From assembly GCF_026341825.1 (NCBI RefSeq), contig NZ_JAPENY010000001.1:2356001-2420000 (forward strand): a stretch of 64,000 bases of DNA, given 5' to 3'. Positions 7,635-16,509 of the stretch are shown here, one piece after another (position 1 is the first letter of the stretch; each line of letters starts with the position of its first letter). The position numbers were made by a program, and so were the translations under genes. The notes under the pieces were generated by a model. That model had not been told where the DNA came from and searched no databases. It worked only from the letters and a program-made list of their open reading frames with translations. This stretch comes from Streptomyces sp. NBC_00620 (lineage in GTDB: Bacteria > Actinomycetota > Actinomycetes > Streptomycetales > Streptomycetaceae).

Positions 7635-8432
7635 GTGACAACGACACCTGAGTTCGCCGTCCTGCTGCGACTGATCGACGAACGGTCGACCGCCTTCCGC
7701 GCCGCGGTCGCCTCCGCGCCCAGCCTCGACGTGCAGGTGCCGACCTGCCCGGAGTGGACGCTGTTCGATCTGGCGCAGCACATCGGCGAGGGGCGCCGCG
7801 CCTGGGCCGCCACCGTCGCCGCGGGGCCTGCTCCGGCCAAGTCCGCAGCGGAGGGCGCTCCGGCTGCGCCTCGGGAGCGCGAGGCACTGCTGGCCTGGTT
7901 GGCGGAGTCCATGGAGCAGCTGCTGGACGCATTGCGGGAGGCCGGCCCGGATCGCGGTTGCTGGACGTGGTGGGGTGCGTCCCAGTCGCCGCAGACCTGT
8001 GGGGCCGTCGCCCGGCACCAGCTCCAGCAGATCGCGGTGCACACCTACGACGCCCAGGTCACTGTGGGTGCCCCGGAGCCGCTGCCGGATGAGGTGGCAC
8101 TCGACGGTGTCGAGGAGTTCCTGTCCACCTGCGTCGCAACGACGAGTGCCTGGCCGCACAAGCCCACTGCCTTCGACTTCCACGCCACCGAGGGCCACTC
8201 CTGGCGCCTCACGGTCGACGGCGACGGCGCGCGCTCCACCCGTATCTCCGCGCCCGGCACGACGCCTGTCGCCGCTGCCGACGAGGGCCCGAACGCGCCT
8301 GGCGTCTCCGTCCGCGGCACGGCCAGTGAGCTGGTCCTCTTCGTGTACGGCCGTATCCCGGCGGACTCCCTGAAGGTCGACGGCGACCTCGGTCTCTTCG
8401 ACCTGCTTCAGGCCTGGGAGCCGGAGGAGTAG
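7635..8432 (+). CDS. Maleylpyruvate isomerase family, mycothiol-dependent enzyme-like protein
   Basis: 265 aa. The N-terminal DinB/MDMPI-type four-helix part has VPTCPEWTLFDLAQHIGE (residues ~36-53) and ARHQLQQIAVHTYDAQV (~126-142). These supply the conserved metal-binding histidines of the mycothiol-dependent family. The C-terminal half is the small alpha/beta domain common in the actinobacterial subgroup. Family members isomerise or detoxify electrophiles with mycothiol. The true substrate is unknown. Mycothiol synthesis itself is represented in this window by mshA. Confidence 0.82.
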   Translation: MTTTPEFAVLLRLIDERSTAFRAAVASAPSLDVQVPTCPEWTLFDLAQHIGEGRRAWAATVAAGPAPAKSAAEGAPAAPREREALLAWLAESMEQLLDALREAGPDRGCWTWWGASQSPQTCGAVARHQLQQIAVHTYDAQVTVGAPEPLPDEVALDGVEEFLSTCVATTSAWPHKPTAFDFHATEGHSWRLTVDGDGARSTRISAPGTTPVAAADEGPNAPGVSVRGTASELVLFVYGRIPADSLKVDGDLGLFDLLQAWEPEE

Positions 8433-8536
8433 AGCGCCGGGTTCGGGGCCGACGCCCTGGTGGTTTCGCGTGACGGGTCGGCCAAAACGACACGCAGCGT
8501 GACGAGTCACCGCGGCCGGCGTGGCGTAGCGCACTT

Positions 8537-8556
8537 TTGCAAGCGGCTGCTTGCAA
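8537..8556. promoter_or_regulatory. Perfect 8+8 bp palindrome upstream of XRE regulator
   Basis: TTGCAAGC-GGCT-GCTTGCAA, centred ~40 bp before the ATG at 8587. A further TTGTTAGCA follows at once. The position and symmetry suit an operator for the helix-turn-helix protein encoded just downstream, that is, autoregulation. This is inference from placement. Confidence 0.55.
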
Positions 8557-8586
8557 TTGTTAGCAGGGGTGCGGCAGGGTAGAGGC

Positions 8587-9135
8587 ATGGCATCGCTCAA
8601 CGTCGGCAATCTCGGTGAGTATCTGCGTGAACAGCGGCGCAATGCGCAGCTGTCGCTCAGGCAGCTTGCCGATGCCGCCGGGGTGTCCAATCCGTATCTG
8701 AGCCAGATCGAGCGCGGGCTGCGCAAGCCGAGCGCGGAGGTGTTGCAGCAGGTCGCCAAGGCGCTGCGGATCTCCGCCGAGACGCTGTACGTGCGAGCCG
8801 GCATCCTCGACGCCGAGCGGGACCGGGACGAGGTGGAGACGCGCGCCGTCATCCTCGCCGATCCCACGCTGAACGAGCGGCAGAAGCAGGTGCTGCTCCA
8901 GATCTACGAGTCCTTCCGCAAGGAGAACGGGTTCGAGATCACCCAGGTGGACGAGGGCGATCAGGGTGTCGACGCCGATGTGCGGCACGCTGACGTACGG
9001 CACGACGACGTACATCTGGATCAGGACATATCGGATGCGGAACACCCGGGACCGGGGAGCGCAGCGGACACCGCCGTCCGCGGCCCGCGCACGACCGACG
9101 GCAGTGATGCCGGTCCGCAGCAGACCGCCAGTTGA
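8587..9135 (+). CDS. XRE-family transcriptional regulator
   Basis: 182 aa from ATG 8587 (AGGG/AGAGG upstream). Residues ~8-65 form a Cro/CI helix-turn-helix: LREQRRNAQLSLRQLADAAG then VSNPYLSQIERGLRKPS. A helical segment to ~115 is followed by a His/Asp-rich tail with tandem HADVRHADVRHDDVHL. The gene sits directly upstream of an HbhA-like gene and a DUF2516 gene. This is the same order as Rv0474-Rv0475(hbhA)-Rv0476 in mycobacteria, so it probably regulates that block. Confidence 0.88.
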   Translation: MASLNVGNLGEYLREQRRNAQLSLRQLADAAGVSNPYLSQIERGLRKPSAEVLQQVAKALRISAETLYVRAGILDAERDRDEVETRAVILADPTLNERQKQVLLQIYESFRKENGFEITQVDEGDQGVDADVRHADVRHDDVHLDQDISDAEHPGPGSAADTAVRGPRTTDGSDAGPQQTAS

Positions 9136-9298
9136 CGAGATCCACAGCAACACCAGTTCGGTCGCCGAGAACCACACGCAACACCGGTTGACGCGAACGA
9201 CACGCACCGCCAGCACCGCAGGCAGCACCGCCGACCGGCAGGTCTCCCCGCGGACCGACCAAACCCTCAGCTGAACGCGAATCCGGGAGGACCATCGC

Positions 9299-9898
9299 AT
9301 GGCCATCACCGACGACATCCGCAAGGCCGCCACGGACCCGACCCCGCTCTACTTCCTCGCCGGCACCGCTGAACTGGCCGTTCAGCAGGCCAAGAAGGTG
9401 CCCGGGATCGTGGAGCAGATCCGTACCGAGGCCCCGGCCCGGATCGAGACGGTCCGCAGCTTCGACCCGAACGCCGCCCAGGAGAAGGCCGCCACCCGCG
9501 CCAAGGAGGCGCAGGAGACGATCCAGTCCAAGGTGACGGAGTTCATCAGCACGCTCGACACCGACCTGAAGAAGATCGGTGAGTCCGCTCAGGACCTCGC
9601 CCTGCGCAGCGTCGGCGTCGCCGCCGAGTACGCCGTGAAGGCCCGCGAGACATACGAGAAGGTCGCCGAGCAGGGCGAGCAGGCCGTGAAGACCTGGCGT
9701 GGCGAGGCCGCCGAGGAGATCGAGGAGCTGGCCGTCGCCGTCGAGCCGAAGGCCGAGCCGGTCGAGGTCAAGGACGAGCCGAAGCCGGTCGCGGTCGTGG
9801 CCGAGCCCGCTCCGGCCAAGAAGACCGCGGCGAAGAAGGCCCCGGCTGCCAAGAAGACGACCACCGCCGCCAAGAAGACCACTCCGCCGGCGAAGTAG
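9299..9898 (+). CDS. HbhA-like helical protein with Lys/Ala-rich tail
   Basis: 199 aa, preceded by a strong GGGAGG at ~9284. Residues ~1-130 are a long amphipathic helix or coiled coil (AITDDIRKAATDPTPLYFLA, then many A/E/K heptads). Residues ~160-199 are Ala-Lys-Pro repeats of the KKAPAAKKTTTAAKK type. This matches the layout of mycobacterial heparin-binding haemagglutinin, whose tail binds glycosaminoglycans. In a saprophyte the tail more likely contacts anionic polymers, membrane or DNA. There is no signal peptide. It is followed by a terminator at 9968-10002. Confidence 0.8.
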   Translation: MAITDDIRKAATDPTPLYFLAGTAELAVQQAKKVPGIVEQIRTEAPARIETVRSFDPNAAQEKAATRAKEAQETIQSKVTEFISTLDTDLKKIGESAQDLALRSVGVAAEYAVKARETYEKVAEQGEQAVKTWRGEAAEEIEELAVAVEPKAEPVEVKDEPKPVAVVAEPAPAKKTAAKKAPAAKKTTTAAKKTTPPAK

Positions 9899-9967
9899 GC
9901 GGGAGTGGGCAGCGGTGGCAAGCGGTCGGCGTCACGCCGACGGCAGCGGCCGCATCAAGCCGATGAC

Positions 9968-10002
9968 AACGGGCCGGGCACTCTCAGAGTTCCCGGCCCG
10001 TT
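9968..10002 (+). terminator. Hairpin terminator after HbhA-like gene
   Basis: Perfect 11-bp stem AACGGGCCGGG/CCCGGCCCGTT with a 13-nt loop, 70 bp beyond the stop. There is no strong U-tract, which is normal in this genus. Confidence 0.7.
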
Positions 10003-10041
10003 CTCCGGGTACGGTGGCGTAGAGACGACTCGAATCGGGCG

Positions 10042-10389
10042 GTGGGCATTGTGCTGTTGACGGCATTCAGCGGCTTCATGTCGGTGATCTTCCTTGCCAT
10101 GCTGGTGCTCGCCGTGGTGGCACTGGTGATGGCCGCGCTGGCCCGCGACGACGCGTACCGCGCCGCAGACAAGCAGAACAAGATGTTCTGGCTGATCATC
10201 CTGGGCGTCACGGTCGCCGTGAACCTCCTGGTCCCGATGATCTTCCTGCAGATCGCGGGCCTGGTCGCCACGATTGTCTTCTTCGTGGACGTACGCCCCG
10301 CGATCCGCCAGGTCTCCGGCGGTGGCGGCGGCCGCCGCGGCGGAAGCAGCAGCGACGGCCCGTACGGCCCCTACAACGGCGGCCGGTAA
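10042..10389 (+). CDS. DUF2516 family membrane protein
   Basis: 115 aa. There are three hydrophobic helices (residues ~5-33, ~48-66, ~68-83), a conserved AALARDDAYRAADKQNKMFW loop between the first two, and VDVRPAIRQV after the third. The tail is glycine-rich. This is the family of Rv0476, which also follows hbhA. Function unknown. The GTG start at 10042 is the longest reasonable choice. An internal GTG at 10051 is possible. Confidence 0.85.
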   Translation: MGIVLLTAFSGFMSVIFLAMLVLAVVALVMAALARDDAYRAADKQNKMFWLIILGVTVAVNLLVPMIFLQIAGLVATIVFFVDVRPAIRQVSGGGGGRRGGSSSDGPYGPYNGGR

Positions 10390-10399
10390 ACACCACAGA

Positions 10400-10453
10400 C
10401 CGCCACAGGCCGCCGTACGACTGTTGCAACAGTCGTACGGCGGCCTGTGGCGG
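10400..10453. terminator. Bidirectional terminator, 27-bp perfect inverted repeat
   Basis: The arms 10400-10426 and 10427-10453 are perfectly complementary with no spacer. The hairpin sits between two convergent genes (stops at 10389 and 10470) and can serve both. Confidence 0.85.
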
Positions 10454-10469
10454 TTACTGCTTGTGGTGG

Positions 10470-11804
10470 TTACTGCTTGCGGTCCAGCAACAGCACCGCC
10501 ACGTCGTCGGTCAGCTCCCCGCCGTTGAGTTCGCGCACCTCGTTCACCGCCGCGCGCAGGAGTTCCTCGCCCTCGAGGCCCTGGGCGAGCTGGCGGCGGA
10601 CCATGTCCACCATGCCGTCCTGGCCGAGCCGCTGGTTGCCCTGGCCGATGCGGCCCTCGATGAGGCCGTCGGTGTAGAGCATCAGGCTCCAGGCGCCGCC
10701 CAGCTCCACCTGCTGGCGCGGCCAGCGGGCGCCGGGCAGCAGGCCGAGCGCCGGACCGCCGTTCTCGTACGGCAGCAGCTGGGCCGGGCGGCCCGGGCGG
10801 GCGATCAGCGGGGACGGGTGGCCGGCCAGGCAGAGCCCGGCGCGGCGGCCGTCCGGCGAGATGTCCACCGTGCAGAGCGTCGCGAAGATCTCGTCGTTGT
10901 CGCGCTCGTGTTCCAGGACCTGCTGGAGGGTGGAGAGCAGCTCGTCCCCGCACAGGCCCGCGAAGGTCAGCGCGCGCCAGGCGATGCGCAGCTCCACGCC
11001 GAGCGCCGCCTCGTCGGGCCCGTGCCCGCAGACGTCGCCGATCATCGCGTGCACGGTGCCGTCGGACGTACGGACGGTGTCGTAGAAGTCGCCGCCGAGC
11101 AGGGCCCGGGAGCGGCCGGGGCGGTAGCGCGCGGCGAAGCGGAGCGGGGAGCCCTCCAGGAGCGGCGTGGGCAGCAGTCCCCGCTCCAGGCGGGCGTTCT
11201 CCTGGGCGCGCAGGCGGGACTCGGTGAGGCGCCGCTCGGCCCTGTCGGAACGTTTCCTCTCCACCGCGTACCGGATCGCGCGGCTCAGCAGCCGTGCGTC
11301 CAGTTCGTCGCGGAACAGGTAGTCCTGGGCGCCGACGCGCACCGCTTCGGTGCCGCGCTCGGCGTCCCCGGACGCGGTGAGCGCGAGGACGGCGTGCCGG
11401 GGCGCGAGCCGCAGCACGTGCTTGAGCGTGGCCAGCTCGTCGTCGGCCTCGGGGGAGCGGCCCGGGGCCGGCAGGGCGAGGTCGAGCAGGATGCAGTGGA
11501 CGTCGTCGGTGAGCAGCCGCTCGGCCTCGGTGAGGTTGCGGGCGCTGCGGATCCGGATCGGCTTGCCCGTGGCGTCGAGCATTTCGGGCACGCTGAGCGA
11601 ACCCGCCGGGTCGTCCTCGATGACCAGGAGGGTCAGGTGGGTCGTGGCGGCGCTGTCGGCAGGGGCCGCGGCGCCGGTCGCCGATCCCGACCCGGCGGGC
11701 TCGCCGGGTTCGACTCCGGGTGGACCGCCGGGTGAGAAGGCGGCAGGAGCCTGACCACTTTCCACGGCCGGGATCGCTCTCTGCCGCGGTATGGGTGCGG
11801 GCAT
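10470..11804 (-). CDS. Response-regulator receiver fused to SpoIIE/PP2C phosphatase
   Basis: 444 aa from ATG 11804, which has GGAAGGA upstream. An upstream ATG at 11873 has no ribosome site. After a Pro/Ala-rich linker of ~55 residues comes a receiver domain (LLVIEDDPAG, phospho-acceptor aspartate in HCILLDLALP, ALTASGDAERG). A short coiled coil leads to a PP2C-type SpoIIE domain with GGDFYDTV, GDVCGHGPDEAALG, YTDGLIE and LTDDVAVLLL. Such proteins dephosphorylate anti-anti-sigma factors under two-component control. No kinase or anti-sigma gene is adjacent, so partners are encoded elsewhere. Confidence 0.9.
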   Translation of the reverse strand: MPAPIPRQRAIPAVESGQAPAAFSPGGPPGVEPGEPAGSGSATGAAAPADSAATTHLTLLVIEDDPAGSLSVPEMLDATGKPIRIRSARNLTEAERLLTDDVHCILLDLALPAPGRSPEADDELATLKHVLRLAPRHAVLALTASGDAERGTEAVRVGAQDYLFRDELDARLLSRAIRYAVERKRSDRAERRLTESRLRAQENARLERGLLPTPLLEGSPLRFAARYRPGRSRALLGGDFYDTVRTSDGTVHAMIGDVCGHGPDEAALGVELRIAWRALTFAGLCGDELLSTLQQVLEHERDNDEIFATLCTVDISPDGRRAGLCLAGHPSPLIARPGRPAQLLPYENGGPALGLLPGARWPRQQVELGGAWSLMLYTDGLIEGRIGQGNQRLGQDGMVDMVRRQLAQGLEGEELLRAAVNEVRELNGGELTDDVAVLLLDRKQ

Positions 11805-12151
11805 CGTCTGGGTTCCTTCCCTCCCCCCGAGGGCTGGTGGGGCGAAAGGCCTCGCACCACCGACCGGGACCATAGCGTTAGCCGGTGCCGTAACGGAATG
11901 GTGTACCGCACGGGGTCTGGCAAACAGCCACCGTCATATGCCGCATCCTGTAACGCACTTGGACAGGACGGGGCTCCGACAGGGATGACGAAGGTCACGT
12001 CACCGAGGTTGCGCGGCGAACACAACCGTGCGCTGTGTCACGTGGGACAGGTCACTCCGGACAGGCCGCACCGAGTAGGGCAATTCGGGCAGTTCGCTGG
12101 TCAGGGTGGACACCGGCATCGCCGTGCGAGTCACGGGTCACGCGTCACGCG
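11805..12151. other. Intergenic region between two minus-strand genes
   Basis: About 350 bp. It should hold the promoter of the receiver-phosphatase gene and the end of the NlpC/P60 transcript. I see no strong hairpin. The only obvious structure is a 7-bp tandem (N-GTCACG, four units, 12129-12156) that overlaps the stop codon of the NlpC/P60 gene. Confidence 0.5.
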
Positions 12152-12156
12152 TCACG
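12129..12156. repeat. Four 7-bp tandem units (NGTCACG)
   Basis: AGTCACG, GGTCACG, CGTCACG, CGTCACG in direct succession. The last unit contains the TGA of the NlpC/P60 gene on the minus strand. Likely a simple slippage repeat. Confidence 0.7.
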
Positions 12157-13267
12157 CGTCCGGACGTACGACCCCCAGGATCGGCATCGAACCCGCGCCC
12201 GCGATCGTCACCGTGCGCCCGGGCCGGGGAGCGTGCACCATGGCGCCGTCGCCTATGTACATCGCGACATGGCTGGCGTCGTCGAAGTAGATGATCAGAT
12301 CGCCGGGGCGCATGTCCTTGATGTCGATGCGGGTGAGCTGTTTCCACTGCTCCTGCGAGGTGCGCGGAATCCCGTCGCCGGCGGACGCCCAGGCCTGGGA
12401 GGTCAGCCCCGAGCAGTCGTACGTCTTGGGGCCCTCGGCGCCCCACTCGTACGCCTTGCCGATCTGCGCGGTCGCGTACGCCACGGCCTTCTTGCCCTGC
12501 GCGGACGTCTCGCCGCTGCCCAGGGTGACGCCGGAGTTCAGCCAGGTCGTCTGCGCCTGGTACGCGGCCTCTTCCTCCAGCTTCGCCAGCCGCGCCTTCT
12601 CGTCCGCCTCCAGCTGGGACTCCAGCTTCTCCGCGGCCGCGATCTGCTGCTTGACCTTCTTCTTGGCCTCGTCCTTGGCCTCGCGGTTGGACTCCAGCTT
12701 CGTCCACTGCGCGGAGGCGTCCTTCGCGTACTGCTCCAAGTCCTGCTGGGTGCGCGTCATCTCGGCGAGCAGGCCCTCGGTCGCGTGCTCGCCCTGGCGC
12801 ACCCGGCCCGCGCCGTCCAGGAACTCCTGCGGGTCCTCGCTCAGCCACAGCTGCGCCTCGGGCGTCAGCCCGCCACTGCGGTACTGCGCGCGGGCCGCGG
12901 CGCCCGCGAGGTCCTTCAAGTCGTCCAGTCTCTCCTGGCCCTCGACGATCTCGCGGGCCAGTCCGACGATCTGGGCGGACTGCTCCTTGACCTTCTCCTC
13001 CGCCGCGTTGTACGCGTCCGTCGCCACCGCGGCGGAGTGATAGAGGGTGTCCAGCTTCGTGCGTACGGCTTCAAGCTCCTTGTTGCTCACGGAGGTTGGC
13101 GAAGTGGGGGGCAGCGACAGATCCGGACTCGTCGTCCGGGTCGATGTCGGAGTCGGTGTCGGGCTCGCGTACGCCGGGCCGGATGTCGCCAGTACCGCGC
13201 AGGCACAGGCGCATGCGCAGGCCAGCGCCATGGTCACCGTGGTCAGGCTCCGCTTGCCGGATCCCAT
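12152..13267 (-). CDS. Secreted NlpC/P60 peptidoglycan hydrolase
   Basis: 371 aa. A signal peptide (residues ~1-33, LACACACACAVLATSGPAYA) is followed by a Ser/Thr/Pro linker. Residues ~60-235 are a long coiled coil with many A/E/K/Q. The C-terminal NlpC/P60 domain (~255-371) has the catalytic cysteine in YDCSGLTSQAW (~residue 284) and histidine in DASHVAMYIGDG (~335). The enzyme should cleave D-Glu-mDAP/LL-DAP peptide bonds in the wall. The coiled coil resembles RipA/CwlO regulation by FtsEX-type partners (inference). A strong Ala/Cys-rich signal core is unusual but plausible. Confidence 0.9.
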   Translation of the reverse strand: MGSGKRSLTTVTMALACACACACAVLATSGPAYASPTPTPTSTRTTSPDLSLPPTSPTSVSNKELEAVRTKLDTLYHSAAVATDAYNAAEEKVKEQSAQIVGLAREIVEGQERLDDLKDLAGAAARAQYRSGGLTPEAQLWLSEDPQEFLDGAGRVRQGEHATEGLLAEMTRTQQDLEQYAKDASAQWTKLESNREAKDEAKKKVKQQIAAAEKLESQLEADEKARLAKLEEEAAYQAQTTWLNSGVTLGSGETSAQGKKAVAYATAQIGKAYEWGAEGPKTYDCSGLTSQAWASAGDGIPRTSQEQWKQLTRIDIKDMRPGDLIIYFDDASHVAMYIGDGAMVHAPRPGRTVTIAGAGSMPILGVVRPDA

Positions 13268-13453
13268 TTCCCCGCCCCCAAACTGATTGACCGTCAGTAA
13301 CTTACGGACGCCCCCGGGATCGTGCCATGTCGGCGCGCAACACGACAGAGGCGAGCAAGAACTCCCTTTCCCCCTCCTCGCCCCGGCAAGACGATCTCCC
13401 CGTGATCTCCCCGCCTGTGTGACGAACGGCTCACACCCATCGTTCCCCGCAGG

Positions 13454-14272
13454 TCACGCCCGGGGAGCCAACGCCTCCCAGCGCAGCGTCACTTCGCCCT
13501 GCCGCCAGCGGGATATGCCGTCCGTCACCGGCCAGTCGGCCGTCAGGTCGCGGACCGCCCGGATCCAGCGCTGCCGGGCGCCGTACGAGGCGTAGGGCGC
13601 GGCGGCGGCCCAGGCACGGTCGAAGTCGCGCAGGAACGCGTGCACAGGCTCGCCCTGGACGTTGCGGTGGATGAGGGCCTTCGGGAGGCGCTCGGCGAGG
13701 TCGGACGGGCGGTCCAGGGAGCCGAGTCGGGTGGCGAAGGTGACCGTGCGCGGGCCCTCCGGGCCGAGTGCGACCCAGACGTGCCGGCGCCCGATCTCGT
13801 CGCAGGTGCCCTCGACCAGCAGGCCGCCCCGCGACCCGGTCGAGGGGTCCGCCGGTGCGAGGCGGGCGCACAGACGTGCCCAAACGGCGGCGACCTGCTC
13901 CTCGTCGTACTGCCGGAGGACGTTGGCCGCCCGGATGAGCTGGGGGCGGCCCTGCACCGGGACCTCGAAGCCGCCGTGCCGGAAGACCAGCCCCTCGCGC
14001 TCGTACGGGTGCGCGGCCGCGACCCGGGACGGTTCGATCTCGACGCCCACCACGCGCGTGCGTGGAGCGACGGTACGCAGGCGCTGGAGCAGTTCGACCG
14101 CGGTCCAGGGTGCGGCGCCGTAGCCGAGGTCGACCGCGACGGGGTCGTCGGCACGGCGCAGTTCGGCTCCGTGGGTGGCCGCGATCCAGCGGTCCATACG
14201 GCGCAGGCGGTTGGGGTTGGTCGTCCCGCGCGTCACTGTTCCCACGGGGCGGGACGCGGCGTGGGCTGTCAT
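13454..14272 (-). CDS. Class I SAM-dependent methyltransferase
   Basis: 272 aa from ATG 14272 (MTAHAASRPVGTV). Earlier in-frame starts would add an arginine/proline-rich leader with no protein-like character. The SAM-binding region is DPVAVDLGYGAAPWTAVELL (residues ~40-60). An acidic VVGVEIEPSRVAAA follows at the end of strand 2, then FRHGGFEVPV. The substrate is unknown. It is divergent from mshA (starts ~270 bp apart) and is conserved in that position in Streptomyces as far as I recall. Confidence 0.82.
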   Translation of the reverse strand: MTAHAASRPVGTVTRGTTNPNRLRRMDRWIAATHGAELRRADDPVAVDLGYGAAPWTAVELLQRLRTVAPRTRVVGVEIEPSRVAAAHPYEREGLVFRHGGFEVPVQGRPQLIRAANVLRQYDEEQVAAVWARLCARLAPADPSTGSRGGLLVEGTCDEIGRRHVWVALGPEGPRTVTFATRLGSLDRPSDLAERLPKALIHRNVQGEPVHAFLRDFDRAWAAAAPYASYGARQRWIRAVRDLTADWPVTDGISRWRQGEVTLRWEALAPRA

Positions 14273-14541
14273 GCGTACGAGGGTATGCGGGCGCGGCGGA
14301 GGCCGTGCGGGCCTGTGGATAACCCCCAGAACCCGCGAGAACCCGCGAGAACCTGGACGACTCGGATGGCCCCGATGCCCCCGGCCGCCCCACGGCACGC
14401 AAAAGATCCTCGAACGGTTGAGCGAGTGGGGGTAATGATTCGGCAAAGAGGAAATGGAGCGGACGGATCCGGCGTTCTCCCTCTCTGGAGGGTGTCCCAC
14501 ATCCTCCGGCAGGCATGCCCGCAGCGAGGAGGAACCGCCAC

Positions 14542-15879
14542 GTGAGCCAGTACGTCAGCAGGCTCGGGCGTCGCTCCCCGGCGGCGTCCGGCCGCCTCAG
14601 GCTGCACCGCAGGCCCCGTCGCGTCGCGATGCTCTCCGTGCACACCTCGCCCCTGCACCAGCCCGGAATGGGTGATGCGGGCGGCATGAACGTGTACATC
14701 GTGGAGCTCGCCCAGCGCCTCGCCGCGATCAACATCGAGGTCGAGATCTTCACGCGCGCCACCACGGCCGCCCTCCCGCCGACCGTCGAGCTCGCCCCCG
14801 GCGTCCTCGTGCGCCATGTCGACGCGGGCCCCTACGAAGGCCTCGCCAAGGAAGACCTCCCGGCCCAGCTGTGCGCCTTCACGCACGGCGTCATGCAGGC
14901 CTGGGCGGGTCACCGGCCCGGCTACTACGACCTCGTGCACTCCCACTACTGGCTCTCCGGCCACGTCGGCTGGCTCGCCGCCGAACGCTGGGGCGCCCCC
15001 CTCGTGCACGCGATGCACACCATGGCCAAGGTCAAGAACGCCGCGCTCGCCGAGGGCGACACCCCCGAGCCGGCCGCGCGTGTCATCGGTGAGACCCAGA
15101 TCGTGCGCGCCGCCGACCGTCTCATCGCCAACACCGCCGAAGAGGCCGACGAACTCGTACGCCACTACGAGGCCGACCGCGGCAAGGTCGCCGTCGTCCA
15201 CCCGGGCGTCAACCTCGACCGCTTCCGCCCCGCCGACGGCCGCGCCGCCGCGCGCGCCCGCCTCGGCCTTCCGCAGGACGCCCTGATCCCCCTCTTCGCG
15301 GGCCGCATACAGCCCCTGAAGGCCCCCGACGTGCTGCTGCGCGCGGTCGCCGTCCTGCTCGACGAGCGTCCCGACCTGCGCTCGAACATCGTCGTCCCCG
15401 TAGTGGGCGGTCCCAGCGGCAGCGGCCTCGCCAAGCCCGAGGGACTGCAGAAGCTGGCCTCGCGGCTGGGTATCGCCGACGTCGTGCGCTTCCACCCACC
15501 CGTCGGGCAGGAGCAGCTCGCGGACTGGTTCCGGGCCGCTTCGGTGCTGGTCATGCCCTCGTACAGCGAGTCGTTCGGGCTGGTCGCCATAGAGGCGCAG
15601 GCGGCAGGTACGCCGGTACTCGCGGCCTCCGTCGGCGGGCTGCCCGTCGCCGTCCGCGACCAGGAGACCGGCTTCCTGGTGAAGGGGCACGATCCCGCCG
15701 CCTACGCGCGCGTGCTGCGCGATTTCGCGGACCACACCGACCTGTCCGCCCGCATGGGCGGGGCCGCCGCCCGGCACGCGATGGGCTTCGGCTGGGACAC
15801 CTCGGCCGCGGCCACGGCGGACGTCTACACGGCCGCGATGCAGGAACACAGGCGTCGCGTACGCTCCCACCATGGCTGA
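14542..15879 (+). CDS. mshA: D-inositol-3-phosphate glycosyltransferase (mycothiol synthesis)
   Basis: 445 aa from GTG 14542, chosen because GAGGAGG lies ~10 nt upstream. GT4-fold retaining glycosyltransferase. The N-terminal loop [21 protein letters not shown] binds substrate. [12 protein letters not shown] and [13 protein letters not shown] follow, then [12 protein letters not shown] and the E-x7-E segment [19 protein letters not shown]. It joins UDP-GlcNAc to 1L-inositol-3-phosphate, the first step of mycothiol synthesis in the cytosol. The 3' end overlaps the next gene by 8 bp, so the two are coupled. Confidence 0.95.
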   Translation: MSQYVSRLGRRSPAASGRLRLHRRPRRVAMLSVHTSPLHQPGMGDAGGMNVYIVELAQRLAAINIEVEIFTRATTAALPPTVELAPGVLVRHVDAGPYEGLAKEDLPAQLCAFTHGVMQAWAGHRPGYYDLVHSHYWLSGHVGWLAAERWGAPLVHAMHTMAKVKNAALAEGDTPEPAARVIGETQIVRAADRLIANTAEEADELVRHYEADRGKVAVVHPGVNLDRFRPADGRAAARARLGLPQDALIPLFAGRIQPLKAPDVLLRAVAVLLDERPDLRSNIVVPVVGGPSGSGLAKPEGLQKLASRLGIADVVRFHPPVGQEQLADWFRAASVLVMPSYSESFGLVAIEAQAAGTPVLAASVGGLPVAVRDQETGFLVKGHDPAAYARVLRDFADHTDLSARMGGAAARHAMGFGWDTSAAATADVYTAAMQEHRRRVRSHHG

Positions 15880-16372
15880 TGTACGGCAGGCAGCACAGGT
15901 CATCGAGGGGGTCCTCAAGGACGCCGAACTCGACTGGGAAAGCCCCGGGCCCGGCAATTTCGTGGTGAAGCTCCCCGGAACCCGGAAGCTGTCGACGACC
16001 GTCTCGCTGATCGCCGGCAGGCACTCGCTGTCGATCAACGCCTTCGTGATCCGCCACCCCGACGAGAACGAACCGGGTGTGCACCGCTGGCTCCTGGAGC
16101 GCAACCTCAAGCTGTACGGGGTGAGTTACGCGATCGACTCCCTCGGTGACATCTATGTCGCCGGGAAGCTGCCGCTGGCCGCGGTCACGCCGGACGAGAT
16201 CGACCGCCTGCTCGGCTCGGTCCTGGAGGCCGCCGACGGCTCCTTCAACACCCTCCTCGAGCTCGGTTTCTCCTCCGCGATCCGCAAGGAGTACGCCTGG
16301 CGGGTGTCCCGCGGTGAATCGACCCGCAACCTGGACGCGTTCAGCCACCTGACCCAGCGTCCCGCCAACTGA
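15872..16372 (+). CDS. YbjN-domain protein coupled to mshA
   Basis: 166 aa. Small alpha/beta protein of the YbjN / type III secretion chaperone-like fold ([27 protein letters not shown], then [29 protein letters not shown]). These proteins are thought to act as chaperones or regulators in actinobacteria. ATG 15872 lies inside the last codons of mshA (8-bp overlap). This suggests it is made with MshA and may assist it, but no partner is proven. Confidence 0.85.
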   Translation: MADVRQAAQVIEGVLKDAELDWESPGPGNFVVKLPGTRKLSTTVSLIAGRHSLSINAFVIRHPDENEPGVHRWLLERNLKLYGVSYAIDSLGDIYVAGKLPLAAVTPDEIDRLLGSVLEAADGSFNTLLELGFSSAIRKEYAWRVSRGESTRNLDAFSHLTQRPAN

Positions 16373-16509
16373 CCTCCGTCATCCGCTAATCAAGCGCTGC
16401 ACGACCCCTTCCCCGCCTGAGGTCCCCGTGGCATGCTCACCGCCGACGCAGACATGAACGTCGTTTACATCCATGAACTTCAGCTGAAGTCGACGGAAGG
16501 CGGGCGGGT

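Noticed and set aside
10400..10453. Mobile-element inverted ends or attachment site
   Set aside because: A spacerless 27-bp palindrome between convergent genes is better explained as a bidirectional terminator.
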